50,659 bases of DNA, from the NCBI GenBank assembly GCA_027035575.1, contig JALVUQ010000040.1:1-50659 (forward strand). Reading direction: 5' to 3'. Numbering within the stretch: the first letter of the stretch is position 1; each line of letters begins with the position of its first letter. The notes under the pieces are model-generated. The model did no database searches, was not told where the DNA came from, and worked only from the letters and a program-made list of their open reading frames with translations. Origin of the DNA: Desulfurellales bacterium (GTDB lineage Bacteria > Campylobacterota_A > Desulfurellia > Desulfurellales > Hippeaceae). Below are positions 1 through 8,578 of the stretch, in pieces. The position numbers were made by a program, and so were the translations under genes.

Positions 1-13
1 ACATCCCCACAAT

Positions 14-1369
14 CTTGTGTCCATCCCATTATACCAAACCCCTCCTCACTCTTCAATCCCATCTCCAAACTTAACTACAAACATCTGATTCAGTTCATAT
101 CTTTTTGCCTTAATCAGAGGATTAGCTTTCCGGGTTTTATGCAGTTTATCGGTAGCAATAAACAGAGCAACATTTAAAATATCCATAGATTGAAAAAACC
201 CTCCCTTTTTTAATCTCTGTTTTTCAAAGGTAGAATGAACAGATTCAACAGAGTTGGTTGTATTGATAAATTTTCTGATAGTTTCAGGGTATTTTAAAAA
301 GGTCAGAAATTCTTCCTTTTTTGAGAATAAGTACTGAGTGTAGGTCTTATATCGGTCTTTAAACTTTTCAATAATCTCCGTTTTAAAAATTTCCACTCCT
401 TTTTCAAAGGTATCACAGTAATTTTTAATCTCTTTAAGCTTTTTATTTACATAAGAGGCATCCTCTTTTTTCATATGTTTATACACATTCCTTGCAAGAT
501 GGACTGTACATTTCTGAATATCGGAGCAGGGAAAATAGGCTTTTATCGCCTCGGATATACCGCTGAAATCATCACAGATGAACATCAAGACCTTTTTCAT
601 CCCCCTGTTTATTAAATCCTGAAATACATCCATCTATGTGGATTTATTCTCACTTCCAAAGAAAGAGTAAAATCCAAGAAGGGATTTATTTGCATTGGTA
701 TCTATTCCTGCAACAGTGTAAACAACCGCCTTTTTAACTCTTTTGTCTTTTTCGTCTTTTACCATACAGTGGTAGGCGTCTATGTAGATGAAATAATAGT
801 TTTCCTGAAGTTCTTTTGATTTAAACTCAAGCATTTGGGTTTTTATGTATTCAAATATCTCATCATATGCCTTTTCACTGAAGTCTAAGCCCCTTAATTT
901 CATTTTATAAACAATCTCCTGTTTGGAATCTCCGTTGATTAGAAAGGAGAAAATTAAATCCTCGAAGCTTTCATCATATCTTTGATATTTGGGAGGGAGA
1001 AGATGGGAGCGGAAGTTTCCGCTCCTTGTTCTTGGGACATCCAAGTTCAGTTTACCAAGAGATGTGCTCAGGCTTCTTTTATAACTCCCGTTGCCCTTAT
1101 CCTTTGAATTTTCAAGTAGGTATTCATATCTTTCTTTACCCATAATCTCAATCAATAATCCTTCCATTAGGGCAGCCAATTTGTTTTTCCCATATTCGTC
1201 CAATTCCTTTATTACATCCGTATCATTCATAACCTCTTTTAACATCTCTTTGTTCATTTTAGCATCCTCCTTTTTCCCTTCTTCTGTTGTTGGTTACGCA
1301 TAACACGCTACCTTAATTCTACAACACGTTACCGTAAATTTTACTACATTATTCTTATGGAGACACAAG
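14..1369 (-). mobile_element. IS256-family insertion sequence
   Basis: The element carries one mutator-type transposase gene on the minus strand. An 8-bp perfect inverted repeat, CTTGTGTC at 14-21 and its complement at 1362-1369, brackets the gene, with weaker similarity just inside it. IS256-family ends are usually longer (about 20-30 bp), so the true tips may extend a few bases further, on the left possibly beyond the window edge. No target-site duplication is visible in the few bases available at the left. The right end abuts a chemoreceptor fragment, so the insertion or a later deletion probably destroyed that gene. Confidence 0.75.
46..1257 (-). pseudogene. IS256-family (mutator-type) transposase, interrupted by one in-frame TAG
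   Basis: Two reading frames (634-1257 and 46-633) lie in the same frame, separated by a single TAG at 634-636. Read through, they give about 403 codons, the usual length of an IS256 transposase. The DDE residues can be placed: Asp160 in FIYIDAYH, Asp229 in FICDDFSG and Glu338 in TTNSVES. The stop falls at codon 208 between NKST and MDVFQDL. Family members usually have a Trp there, so TGG to TAG is the likely change. An ATG follows the stop directly, so a separate C-terminal fragment could be made, but it would lack the first catalytic Asp. The start at 1257 has AGGAGGA upstream. The rest looks undamaged, so the inactivation is probably recent. Confidence 0.85.
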
Positions 1370-1621
1370 AATATTTTAAGTCCCGAAGAGCATGTCAATG
1401 AGGTTGTTGACAAAACAGACAGAACAATAAACGAGATTCACTCGACAAGTGCAGCAACGCAAGAAATCTCATCGACCGTATCAGAGATAGATTCTCAGGT
1501 TAAGGAGGTTAGTGAGGCTGTAAAAGAAAACGCCAAAGCTGCCGAAGATGTGGCTCAGTCTGCCGAAGAGCTTAACAATATAGCAAAAAAGGTTTCGGAG
1601 TTGGTTAACCAATTTCATTGA
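1370..1621 (+). pseudogene. Methyl-accepting chemotaxis protein, C-terminal fragment
   Basis: This open frame has no start codon and runs into the right end of the IS element. The peptide (for example NEVVDKTDRTINEIHSTSAA, then SEIDSQVKEVSEAVKENAKA) has the heptad coiled-coil pattern typical of the last helix of an MCP signalling domain, ending NIAKKVSELVNQFH. The sensor, HAMP and tip regions are missing. No promoter or ribosome-binding site is visible, so it is most likely a dead remnant left by IS insertion or an associated deletion. The IS/MCP junction is uncertain by about 10-20 bases. Confidence 0.75.
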
Positions 1622-1750
1622 GATTAAATTAACCGCTCAAAAGGGCTTTTTGCTGGCTTTACCTATATTTTAAAAATTAAAAATAGCGTTTTTAAGCAAA
1701 AAGCGTGGTTTGTGTGGACAAATATCTAAAATAGAGTATGCTTTCAAGCT

Positions 1751-2980
1751 ATGGAAAAAGAGCAAAGCCTCGGATTGGTTGTTCCCGTTGCCGTTTTTTT
1801 GGGCGGCATAGGAGGTGGAATTGTTTTTCCGATTCTTCCGATATTGGGGCTTCAATTCGGACTCTCCGCCGCATTCATAGGTATTATACTGTCTTCAAAC
1901 AGGGTGGCAAGAATTGTTTCAAATCAGCTTGTCGGTCTGTCCATAGATACATTCGGGGGTAAAAAACCGTTAATTATAGGGCTTTTTATAGAAAGTATCG
2001 GCAGTTTGCTCTATGTTTACTCCCTCTATTCGACCTACCACGGGGTTGCTATGTTGGTCGGAAGGTTTGTTTGGGGTGTTGGCTCGGCATTTGTGTTTAT
2101 CTCAGCAAGCACAATAGCTCTCAATATGTCGGTGCGCTCAACAAGAGGCAAATCAACGGCAAAAGTAAGAATAGCCATATCCCTCGGCGTGCCGTTCGGG
2201 CTTGTGCTTGGCGGTGTTTTGGCAGGGGTGTTTAGCGATGCCACGGCTTTTTTCTTCAGCGCTCTCTCGTCTTTTATATCCGCGCTTCTTGTGATTTTTA
2301 TGTTTAAAGAGAAAAAGAAGGTATCCTCCAAAGTTTCCATAAACATAAAGGATGCCTTTGTCTATATGTTTAAAAACAGGGATGTGTTCGCCATAGGCTT
2401 ATACAATATGTTTACGTTTTTTTCCCTACAGGGTGTTGTAATGGCAACGCTTGTACTGTTTATAAAAAGCAAAAATTTTCATTTTATCTATAGTGACGCC
2501 AGATTTAGCAGCGGCGTTATTATGGCTTTTATGATGCTCTCCTCAGGTATAAGCGGCATAGTAGCCGGAAGGATTGTGGATAAATTAAAACTTCGCAGCG
2601 TTATCACATTTCCTTTTGTATTCATAGCGGTTATCGGGTTTTTTGTACTTGCAGAAGCAGCAAGCTCTTTTTATGTAATTGCGGCGTTAATAGCTCTGGG
2701 CAGTGCGATAGGAATAAATAACGTAGCGCTGTTAAGCATACTCGGAGACATAACCCCAAAACAAAAAAGGGGCATTTCCGTGTCCGTATATCAACTGCTC
2801 GGAGATATAGGCGGAATGTTAGGACCCGTATTCGGTATTCAGATTGGGATGCTTTTTGGTTTTTCCAAAGCCTATATTGCGACTGCAGTCATATTTTCTT
2901 TCTCGCTTTTGTTGTTAATTCGTATTTATGGTATGGAGAAATCATATATAAAAAAACGTGGCAATCCTTCTGCAGCCTGA
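1751..2980 (+). CDS. Major facilitator superfamily transporter
   Basis: This 409-residue protein has about 12 hydrophobic segments and no signal peptide, the normal size and topology of an MFS efflux or uptake carrier in the inner membrane. A motif-A-like loop between helices 2 and 3 (GLSIDTFGGKKPL) and its repeat in the second half (GRIVDKLKLRSVI) support the family. The N-terminal half (FPILPILGLQFGLSAAFIG) resembles drug/proton antiporters, but the substrate cannot be read from sequence. The ATG at 1751 lacks a good Shine-Dalgarno, so the start is not certain. It stands alone between an IS-damaged region and a convergent gene 22 bp away. Confidence 0.8.
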   Translation: MEKEQSLGLVVPVAVFLGGIGGGIVFPILPILGLQFGLSAAFIGIILSSNRVARIVSNQLVGLSIDTFGGKKPLIIGLFIESIGSLLYVYSLYSTYHGVAMLVGRFVWGVGSAFVFISASTIALNMSVRSTRGKSTAKVRIAISLGVPFGLVLGGVLAGVFSDATAFFFSALSSFISALLVIFMFKEKKKVSSKVSINIKDAFVYMFKNRDVFAIGLYNMFTFFSLQGVVMATLVLFIKSKNFHFIYSDARFSSGVIMAFMMLSSGISGIVAGRIVDKLKLRSVITFPFVFIAVIGFFVLAEAASSFYVIAALIALGSAIGINNVALLSILGDITPKQKRGISVSVYQLLGDIGGMLGPVFGIQIGMLFGFSKAYIATAVIFSFSLLLLIRIYGMEKSYIKKRGNPSAA

Positions 2981-3002
2981 ATTGAGCTTAAAGCAGCGTT
3001 TT

Positions 3003-5762
3003 TTAATTTGAACTGTCAAGCTCTCTTATTTTATCCATCAAAGCGTTGTATTCTTTAATCATACCCATCTCTTTGTAACACAAAGCTATCTTTAAAACGG
3101 TCTTTTTTTTGTCTTCGGAGTAGGGCAGATAATCCTGAAACGTTTTTACAGCCTTTTCGTACTCTCCGAACTCATAATAAAGATTGCCAAGCGCGTCAGA
3201 TATTTCACCAACGAGCTTATCGTTCATACCGAGCGCCTTTTCAAGATTTTCCTTGGCATTGAAGTAGTCTTCCCGCATTAAATAAAGTTTTCCCAAAGCA
3301 ACATACACAAGAGGCTGAAACGGTATAAGCTCGACCGCTTCTTTAAGATACTCTTCGGCTTGTGTAAGTTGATTTTTATCTATCATTATACTCCCGAGCA
3401 AAAACGGTATATCCCCAAACGCACCGTATTTCTCGTAAAGATAGAGCAGCTTTTCATATGCCTTGTCAAGCTCCTCTTTTCTTACAAATTCCATAACCCT
3501 TTCATACTCCTCAAAAGCCTCAGACTCCATTTTAAGTTGCTCAAACAGCAATTTTTGCCTTTGAATGTCCTTTTGGGATTTTGCCATTTCCGAGACAATA
3601 TCCATCCATTTCAAGACCTCTTTGTTTTTAGGGTCGTGCTCCAGCGCTCTTTGCACGAGGTTTTTTGCAGCAATAAAATTTTGCCTGTTTATCTCTGTTT
3701 TTGCCAGTATCAAATGAGACGGAATAATCTTTTTCAAAACCTCATAGTCAAACTTTGCCTTTTTGAAGTCAGAATCAAGCTCCAAAGCCTTCTCAAAGTC
3801 CCGCAGCGCATCTTTATACATAAATCTGTTCAAACTGCACAGCTTCGCACGCCAATAATACAAGGATGCGCTGTCAGGATAGAGTTTTATCGCCTCGTCA
3901 GCCAAACTCAAACCGTCATATATATTCTGAAATTCAAAGTATAAGGAGAGCATTGCAGCTATATCGTCAATTTTGCTCAAGAATTTGTCCCTGTTCTGTT
4001 TAGATTTTTTTTCAAGGCTCAAATATTTATAGAGGTTGTCCACATATTTTTTTGCCGATGAGGTTTTTTCTTTAATCAATGTAAAGTATTTTAGAGACTG
4101 TTCTATTCTTTTTCCGACATCCTGCCCCTCTATATCCATCTCTTCTTGGTTAAAAAGGAAAAACTCCTTAAAGTAGAAGGTGCTGACGGCGCCTTGGAAA
4201 ACCTTGTCGAATGTAATCTCGTCATTGATTTTATTTACAATTTCAACCTCTTTTCTGATTAAATCCTCATTTTTCGTATTTTTCCATATCTTTAAAATTT
4301 GTTTATCGAGCTTCAGAGCCTTTGATGAATTTTTAACCATATCCTCAAGGGATTTTTTTATCTGCCTTGTTTTTTTGATAAATCCATCATACTCGGGTTG
4401 TTTTGCAGTATTTAAAAAGCCCTTATCTATATTTTTATCCATAAATTTATCTATTGCTTCTTGAAAACTCATAACCTCAGTATAATCTATAAACGCACCT
4501 CCTTCGGTGGCGTTGATAAATTTATACCCCTCTTTTGTCAGATTGGCTGCAATATCCTCAACGAGCTTCAAACCCGAATAGAGCGTTGGAGTTGTCGGAA
4601 CCTTTTCCTCGTAATTACCCTTAACCCATATAACATCCTTTGAAATCGCCCCTTCTATCGATGTTCCTTTGGCGTGCTCCATACCGCCTGAATATGCCCA
4701 GTCCTGACCTATAAAAATTATCGGATTTGCACCCAAAACGTATGCGAGCTGCACAGCCATATGAGTTACGGCGTTAACTCCGAAGCGCTTTTTTTTACTC
4801 TCTTTTATCAACTCTTTATACAGCTCCATAAACGACATAGGCGTAAACGATAAAAACGAGCGTTTAAACAGTTTAGGTATGGAAAAATAAACGCCGTCGG
4901 CGCAAACATAGTTTGTAGCGTTTTTTTCTTTGTCTTCCAAAATTGCCTTATATTTTTCAACATTTATCGTTTGATAGTCCACACCGCATACAAAATCCGG
5001 TGTAATTTTCAGGTTTTTTAGCGTGGGTATAACGCTGTCTGCTGCTATTATAACACATCTGTCCTTTATATCTTTAAGCAGGTCAACATTTTTGCTTAAA
5101 GACGGACCGCTTGCAGCAATGACAGCCGGTTTGCCTTTGAATTTATCGTTTAAATCATCTATGGAGCCTCCTGTCACCAAAGACGGAATGTTTTTTATTA
5201 CGTTTTCTGCTATTTGCTTCGATTTGTTCATCAAGGTATTTCTGTTTAAAAGAATGGGCGTTATGTTTTTGTATATCAACTCTTGGATTGCTTTTAAATC
5301 ATAAGATTTAATTTTGTCATAATCGGGGGTATCCACCTGTATGAGATTGCCCCAATACAATCTTTGCATAAGCAGGTTTATTATTGAGGCTATCTTTTCT
5401 TTTACATCCTCATCTATGGATAAAATTATTATCTTCGGGTTGCTTATTATGTCCGATAAATCGATTTTTTCAAAAACCTTTTTTAAGATACACAGATTCG
5501 TTTCCAAAGCCACTATAACGGTTTTCGGATACTTTTCTTGTAAACTTTTTATGGTGTTGCCGATACCAAACCCGTGAACAAATATAGTATCAACGGATTT
5601 AATATTTGCCTGCCCAACCTCTTTTTTTTCATCAAGCTCCATATCATTATAAAACAGTTTTCCGTCTTCTATTTTTATGTTTTCATCACAACTGCTGTTT
5701 TCAATCTTTTGAGCCAAATCTCTGTATCTTTTTTCCAATGCCTTTCTGTTTTTTTCCAACAT
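3003..5762 (-). CDS. Maf/MptE-like (DUF115) flagellin-modification protein with C-terminal TPR repeats
   Basis: This 919-residue soluble protein has a central 6-hydroxymethylpterin pyrophosphokinase MptE-like (Maf, PF01973) domain at about residues 190-430. It is recognised by KPAVIAASGPSLSKN, followed by IIAADSVIPTLK, DFVCGVDYQ and NPIIFIGQDWAYSGG. Maf proteins in Campylobacterota and other flagellates are thought to transfer nonulosonic acids (pseudaminic or legionaminic acid) to flagellin. Residues about 620-910 are helical repeats of TPR type (ALYYWRAKLCSL, PLVYVALGKLYL, EISDALGNLYYEFGEYEKA). The gene is divergent from flagellin across a 236-bp gap. A good AAGGAGG lies upstream of the ATG. 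Flagellin modification is inferred from family and position; the TPR half may recruit the substrate. Confidence 0.82.
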   Translation of the reverse strand: MLEKNRKALEKRYRDLAQKIENSSCDENIKIEDGKLFYNDMELDEKKEVGQANIKSVDTIFVHGFGIGNTIKSLQEKYPKTVIVALETNLCILKKVFEKIDLSDIISNPKIIILSIDEDVKEKIASIINLLMQRLYWGNLIQVDTPDYDKIKSYDLKAIQELIYKNITPILLNRNTLMNKSKQIAENVIKNIPSLVTGGSIDDLNDKFKGKPAVIAASGPSLSKNVDLLKDIKDRCVIIAADSVIPTLKNLKITPDFVCGVDYQTINVEKYKAILEDKEKNATNYVCADGVYFSIPKLFKRSFLSFTPMSFMELYKELIKESKKKRFGVNAVTHMAVQLAYVLGANPIIFIGQDWAYSGGMEHAKGTSIEGAISKDVIWVKGNYEEKVPTTPTLYSGLKLVEDIAANLTKEGYKFINATEGGAFIDYTEVMSFQEAIDKFMDKNIDKGFLNTAKQPEYDGFIKKTRQIKKSLEDMVKNSSKALKLDKQILKIWKNTKNEDLIRKEVEIVNKINDEITFDKVFQGAVSTFYFKEFFLFNQEEMDIEGQDVGKRIEQSLKYFTLIKEKTSSAKKYVDNLYKYLSLEKKSKQNRDKFLSKIDDIAAMLSLYFEFQNIYDGLSLADEAIKLYPDSASLYYWRAKLCSLNRFMYKDALRDFEKALELDSDFKKAKFDYEVLKKIIPSHLILAKTEINRQNFIAAKNLVQRALEHDPKNKEVLKWMDIVSEMAKSQKDIQRQKLLFEQLKMESEAFEEYERVMEFVRKEELDKAYEKLLYLYEKYGAFGDIPFLLGSIMIDKNQLTQAEEYLKEAVELIPFQPLVYVALGKLYLMREDYFNAKENLEKALGMNDKLVGEISDALGNLYYEFGEYEKAVKTFQDYLPYSEDKKKTVLKIALCYKEMGMIKEYNALMDKIRELDSSN

Positions 5763-5827
5763 ATATCTTCAAACCTCCTTACGGTTATCATAAAAATCAA
5801 TAGCAACAATTATTCCCAACTTTTTAT

Positions 5828-5854
5828 TAAAGTTTTGCAGGTTGCATCCGATTA
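5828..5854 (+). promoter_or_regulatory. Sigma-28 (FliA) promoter of flagellin
   Basis: TAAAGTTT at 5828-5835, an 11-bp spacer, then TCCGATTA at 5847-5854. The enterobacterial FliA consensus is TAAAGTTT-N11-GCCGATAA, so the -35 matches fully and the -10 at 6 of 8 positions with ideal spacing. It lies about 145 bp upstream of the flagellin ATG, implying a leader of roughly 135 nt. A late-class flagellar gene is expected here. Confidence 0.85.
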
Positions 5855-5899
5855 TTAAGTTGAGAAAGAAATTAAGGTGTACAAAGGGGGTGATGCCTT

Positions 5900-5992
5900 A
5901 AGGAGAAACAAACAACCCTTAAAGAGGTTTTTTAAGGGCTTTCGGATTTGGGCTTTCTATGTTTAACCTTTAAAAATTAAGACTTTAGGAGG
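5900..5992 (+). promoter_or_regulatory. Structured flagellin leader with two GGA sites
   Basis: The flagellin leader contains AAGGAG at 5900-5905, not followed by a gene start. A hairpin follows: CCCTTAAA at 5916-5923 pairs with TTTAAGGG at 5931-5938 around a 7-nt loop. The true Shine-Dalgarno AGGAGG is at 5987-5992. Two GGA-containing sites, one over the ribosome-binding site, recall flagellin leaders controlled by CsrA/FliW in Bacillus and Campylobacter. That control is inferred. The hairpin has no U-tract, so it is not an obvious terminator. Confidence 0.45.
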
Positions 5993-5998
5993 AAAACT

Positions 5999-7798
5999 AT
6001 GGGATTGAGAATCAATACCAATATTAACGCTCAATATGCGGTTATGAACCTAAACAACACAAACAACAAATTATCACAATCTCTAAACAGGCTCTCAACG
6101 GGCTTGAGAATAACAAAGGCGGCAGACGATGCAGCCGGTATGACAATTGCAGACTCTTTGAAATTTCAGTCTTTGAACTTAGGGCAGGCAATTAACAACG
6201 GCAACAACGCAATAAAACTTATCCAGATTGCCGATATGGCTCTCCAAAAATCTATCGATATCGTTCAGACGGTAGCCCAGAAGGCAACACAGGCAGCAAA
6301 CGCCACAGAGGACTCCGCATCAAGAAGTGCTCTGCAGTCGGATGTTAACAAATTGATTGAAGAGCTGAACAACATTGCAGAAACAACATCCTACAAAGGC
6401 GTTAACCTGCTTGACGGAACATTTACAAACAAGCTTGTTCATGTCGGTGCATATATGGACCAGACACTCTCAATTGGCGCACAAAGAACGGCAGCAGACT
6501 CAATCGGCTGGGTAGCAAGGTCGGGTGCAACAAATGATGTTGCTCAGGACGAATGGATAAATTCCAATCAATATCTTCAGGAAAATGCTTCTGCAGCCAC
6601 AACCTATATGACGTTCAATGCAAACACAGATTTTGCAAGATTTAAAGCTGATGATACTACAATTAACGGTGTAGCAATAGGTAATCTTGCAGCCGGTATT
6701 AATGAAGATCAGCAGGTTGACGCAAAAACTGTTGCTGCAGCCATAAACAGTGTTAAAGCACAGACAGGTGGCGTTGAAGCAGAAGCTACAACAACTGTGA
6801 CGGGAACAGGCGCAATAACGGCTGGTACAATCAGTGCAGGCACATTCTTTATAAACGGTGTGGATATAGGCCAAGTTAATGTAGGAACAAAGGATGCAAA
6901 CAACGCCCTTGTTAATGCAATCAATCAATTCCAAGACCAGACAGGTGTTGTTGCAAGTAAAAACGCAAACGGTCAGCTTGTTTTAACAGCACAAGACGGA
7001 AGAAATATTGCAGTTAAAGCCAACACAAACGTGACAAACATAATACATCTTTCTGATAGTGAGACAAAACTAACTGGAACCGTTGCTTCTATCACAGATG
7101 CTACAAACTTTTACCTAAATGGAGTATCAATTACCTTAACTGCCGGTACCAGTGCAATCTCAGGTGCTAAGGAAATAAATTCCGCTTTAACAGCTGCGGG
7201 TATAGATACTACTCACCAGATCAGAGCATCTTATTCCGGAGGCAAGCTTAAACTTTACGCAATAGACGGAAGGGATATTAATATACACTTTGCAAGCGCA
7301 AATGCAACGGCGAGCGCATTAGGTTTTGTCGGCTTAGATACCGCAACTGCAAACCATGATACAAATTTCATAGCAAACGAATCTGCCCACGGCAACATAA
7401 CGCTTACAAGTACAGATACAATTGCTATCGGAGGCAACAAACCTGCCGTATCCGGTCTGAAGGAAGGAACAATTTCTCCGAATAAGAAGCTCGAAGATGT
7501 TAACGTAACAACTCAATCAGGAGCCGAGCTTGCAATAAAAATAGCACAATCCGCTTTAAGCGACCTTGATAAAGTGAGAAGTAACTTAGGTTCTGTTCAA
7601 AACCAGATTCAGGCAACCGTTGAGAACATCTCGGTCACACAGATTAACATCAACGGAGCGGAATCAACAATAAGAGACGTTAACTTCGCAAAAGAGTCTT
7701 CAAACTTCTCCAAACTGCAAATTCTTGCACAGTCCGGCACCTATGCACTTGCACAGGCAAACGCAGTTCAGCAGAACGTATTGAGACTGCTTCAGTAA
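5999..7798 (+). CDS. fliC: Flagellin with three internal IN-type repeats
   Basis: This 599-residue filament subunit has canonical ends: D0/D1 at 1-170 (MGLRINTNINAQYAVMNLNN, LSTGLRITKAADDAAGMTIA) and C-terminal D1/D0 at about 500-599, ending QANAVQQNVLRLLQ. The D1 region (KATQAANATEDSASRSALQ, then TFTNKLVHVGAYM) resembles Helicobacter/Campylobacter flagellins. The variable middle has three copies of a flagellin hook-IN-like unit, near 220-262 (TINGVAIGNL), 283-345 (FFINGVDIGQVN, LVLTAQDGRNIAV) and 371-443 (FYLNGVSITL, LKLYAIDGRDINI). Ser/Thr-rich surface loops fit glycosylation by the divergent Maf-like protein. The start has a strong AGGAGG, and a strong terminator follows. Export is through the flagellar type III system, hence no signal peptide. 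Confidence 0.95.
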   Translation: MGLRINTNINAQYAVMNLNNTNNKLSQSLNRLSTGLRITKAADDAAGMTIADSLKFQSLNLGQAINNGNNAIKLIQIADMALQKSIDIVQTVAQKATQAANATEDSASRSALQSDVNKLIEELNNIAETTSYKGVNLLDGTFTNKLVHVGAYMDQTLSIGAQRTAADSIGWVARSGATNDVAQDEWINSNQYLQENASAATTYMTFNANTDFARFKADDTTINGVAIGNLAAGINEDQQVDAKTVAAAINSVKAQTGGVEAEATTTVTGTGAITAGTISAGTFFINGVDIGQVNVGTKDANNALVNAINQFQDQTGVVASKNANGQLVLTAQDGRNIAVKANTNVTNIIHLSDSETKLTGTVASITDATNFYLNGVSITLTAGTSAISGAKEINSALTAAGIDTTHQIRASYSGGKLKLYAIDGRDINIHFASANATASALGFVGLDTATANHDTNFIANESAHGNITLTSTDTIAIGGNKPAVSGLKEGTISPNKKLEDVNVTTQSGAELAIKIAQSALSDLDKVRSNLGSVQNQIQATVENISVTQININGAESTIRDVNFAKESSNFSKLQILAQSGTYALAQANAVQQNVLRLLQ

Positions 7799-7824
7799 TC
7801 AATCCGGTAATCACAGCATACTTT

Positions 7825-7853
7825 AAAGCCCGCTTTGAAAGCGGGCTTTTTTG
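7825..7853 (+). terminator. Rho-independent terminator of flagellin
   Basis: AAAGCCCGCTTT and AAAGCGGGCTTT form a GC-rich stem with a minimal loop, followed by a run of T. It lies 26 bp after the flagellin stop, making flagellin monocistronic. Confidence 0.92.
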
Positions 7854-7965
7854 TTTATATTTTTTGTACAACATAAGCTGCGTATATTTCAGATATTTTT
7901 GCAGCTTGAAGAATAAAACTCTATATAAAGCCCTGAAGTTTAAACGGATGTATTTTCAATCTTTA

Positions 7966-8319
7966 TTATTTCTTTTTGGAAAACAAACCCTTGATTTTCT
8001 TTAACAATTCACCAGATTTCAGTAAACCCTCCAGTTGCATTTCTACGGCTCTTGTAGATACGGCTCCCATTTCGCTTCCCACAACTTTGCTGCCGTGCAT
8101 AAAAAAAGTCTGCGGTGTAGATTTGATGTTGTATTTTTCTGCTAATTCCATATTGTTGGAGATGTTTATGTTGAAAAACTCTATGCCTTTTTGAGCATAT
8201 TTCTTTTCAATCTGCTTCAAGATTTTTTCCATTTTTCTGCAATACGGGCAGTGATTGCTTGTAAAAATCAAAACATATTTTCCGTCTTTGTCATCCGGCG
8301 GATTCTTAATATCCTTCAT
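7966..8319 (-). CDS. Thioredoxin-fold protein with CPYC active site
   Basis: This 117-residue protein has a thioredoxin fold: VLIFTSNHCPYCRKMEKIL carries the redox CxxC motif (CPYC, as in glutaredoxins) and STPQTFF supplies the cis-proline. A Lys-rich tail (IKGLFSKKK) follows a short C-terminal helix. There is no signal peptide or membrane segment, so it should act in the cytoplasm as a thiol-disulfide oxidoreductase. It could also be a truncated member of the thioredoxin_2/DsbC-like group; a partner cannot be deduced. It is monocistronic, with GGTGAGG just upstream of the ATG. Confidence 0.75.
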   Translation of the reverse strand: MKDIKNPPDDKDGKYVLIFTSNHCPYCRKMEKILKQIEKKYAQKGIEFFNINISNNMELAEKYNIKSTPQTFFMHGSKVVGSEMGAVSTRAVEMQLEGLLKSGELLKKIKGLFSKKK

Positions 8320-8578
8320 ACCTCACCTTTCTTCAATAGATTAAATTCAAACTTACCGCACTATTTATCAATACCATTCTAAACCAACCATTTAATAAAA
8401 ACAAGCTTTTACACCCCCCCTTTTTTTTATTACACTTCGTACCTGCGGGATGTGGAAGATGGGTAGGGGTTGAGAGAAACTTAAACGGGTTTTTTAGATA
8501 GATATAAGACGGTTAAAAATGTATTGTTATAGATAAAATAACTCCTGTTTGGATTTATGTTGCCGGTAGTTATAAAAA
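8320..8578. other. Intergenic region with a C7T8 homopolymer tract
   Basis: This 259-bp divergent gap separates the thioredoxin-like gene from the permease. Apart from the promoters it must hold, the visible oddity is a run of seven C followed by eight T at 8414-8428. No hairpin, RNA gene or convincing sigma-70 pair was found for the long rightward array that starts here. Confidence 0.4.

Noticed and set aside
2981-3002. Possible terminator between the convergent MFS and Maf-like genes
   Set aside because: Only a short GCTTAAAGC stem is visible with a T run; too weak to call.
5893-5901. Two-codon mini-frame (ATG CCT TAA) in the flagellin leader, after a G-rich run
   Set aside because: A start-stop regulatory peptide is conceivable, but so short a match arises by chance and the spacing to the G run is poor.
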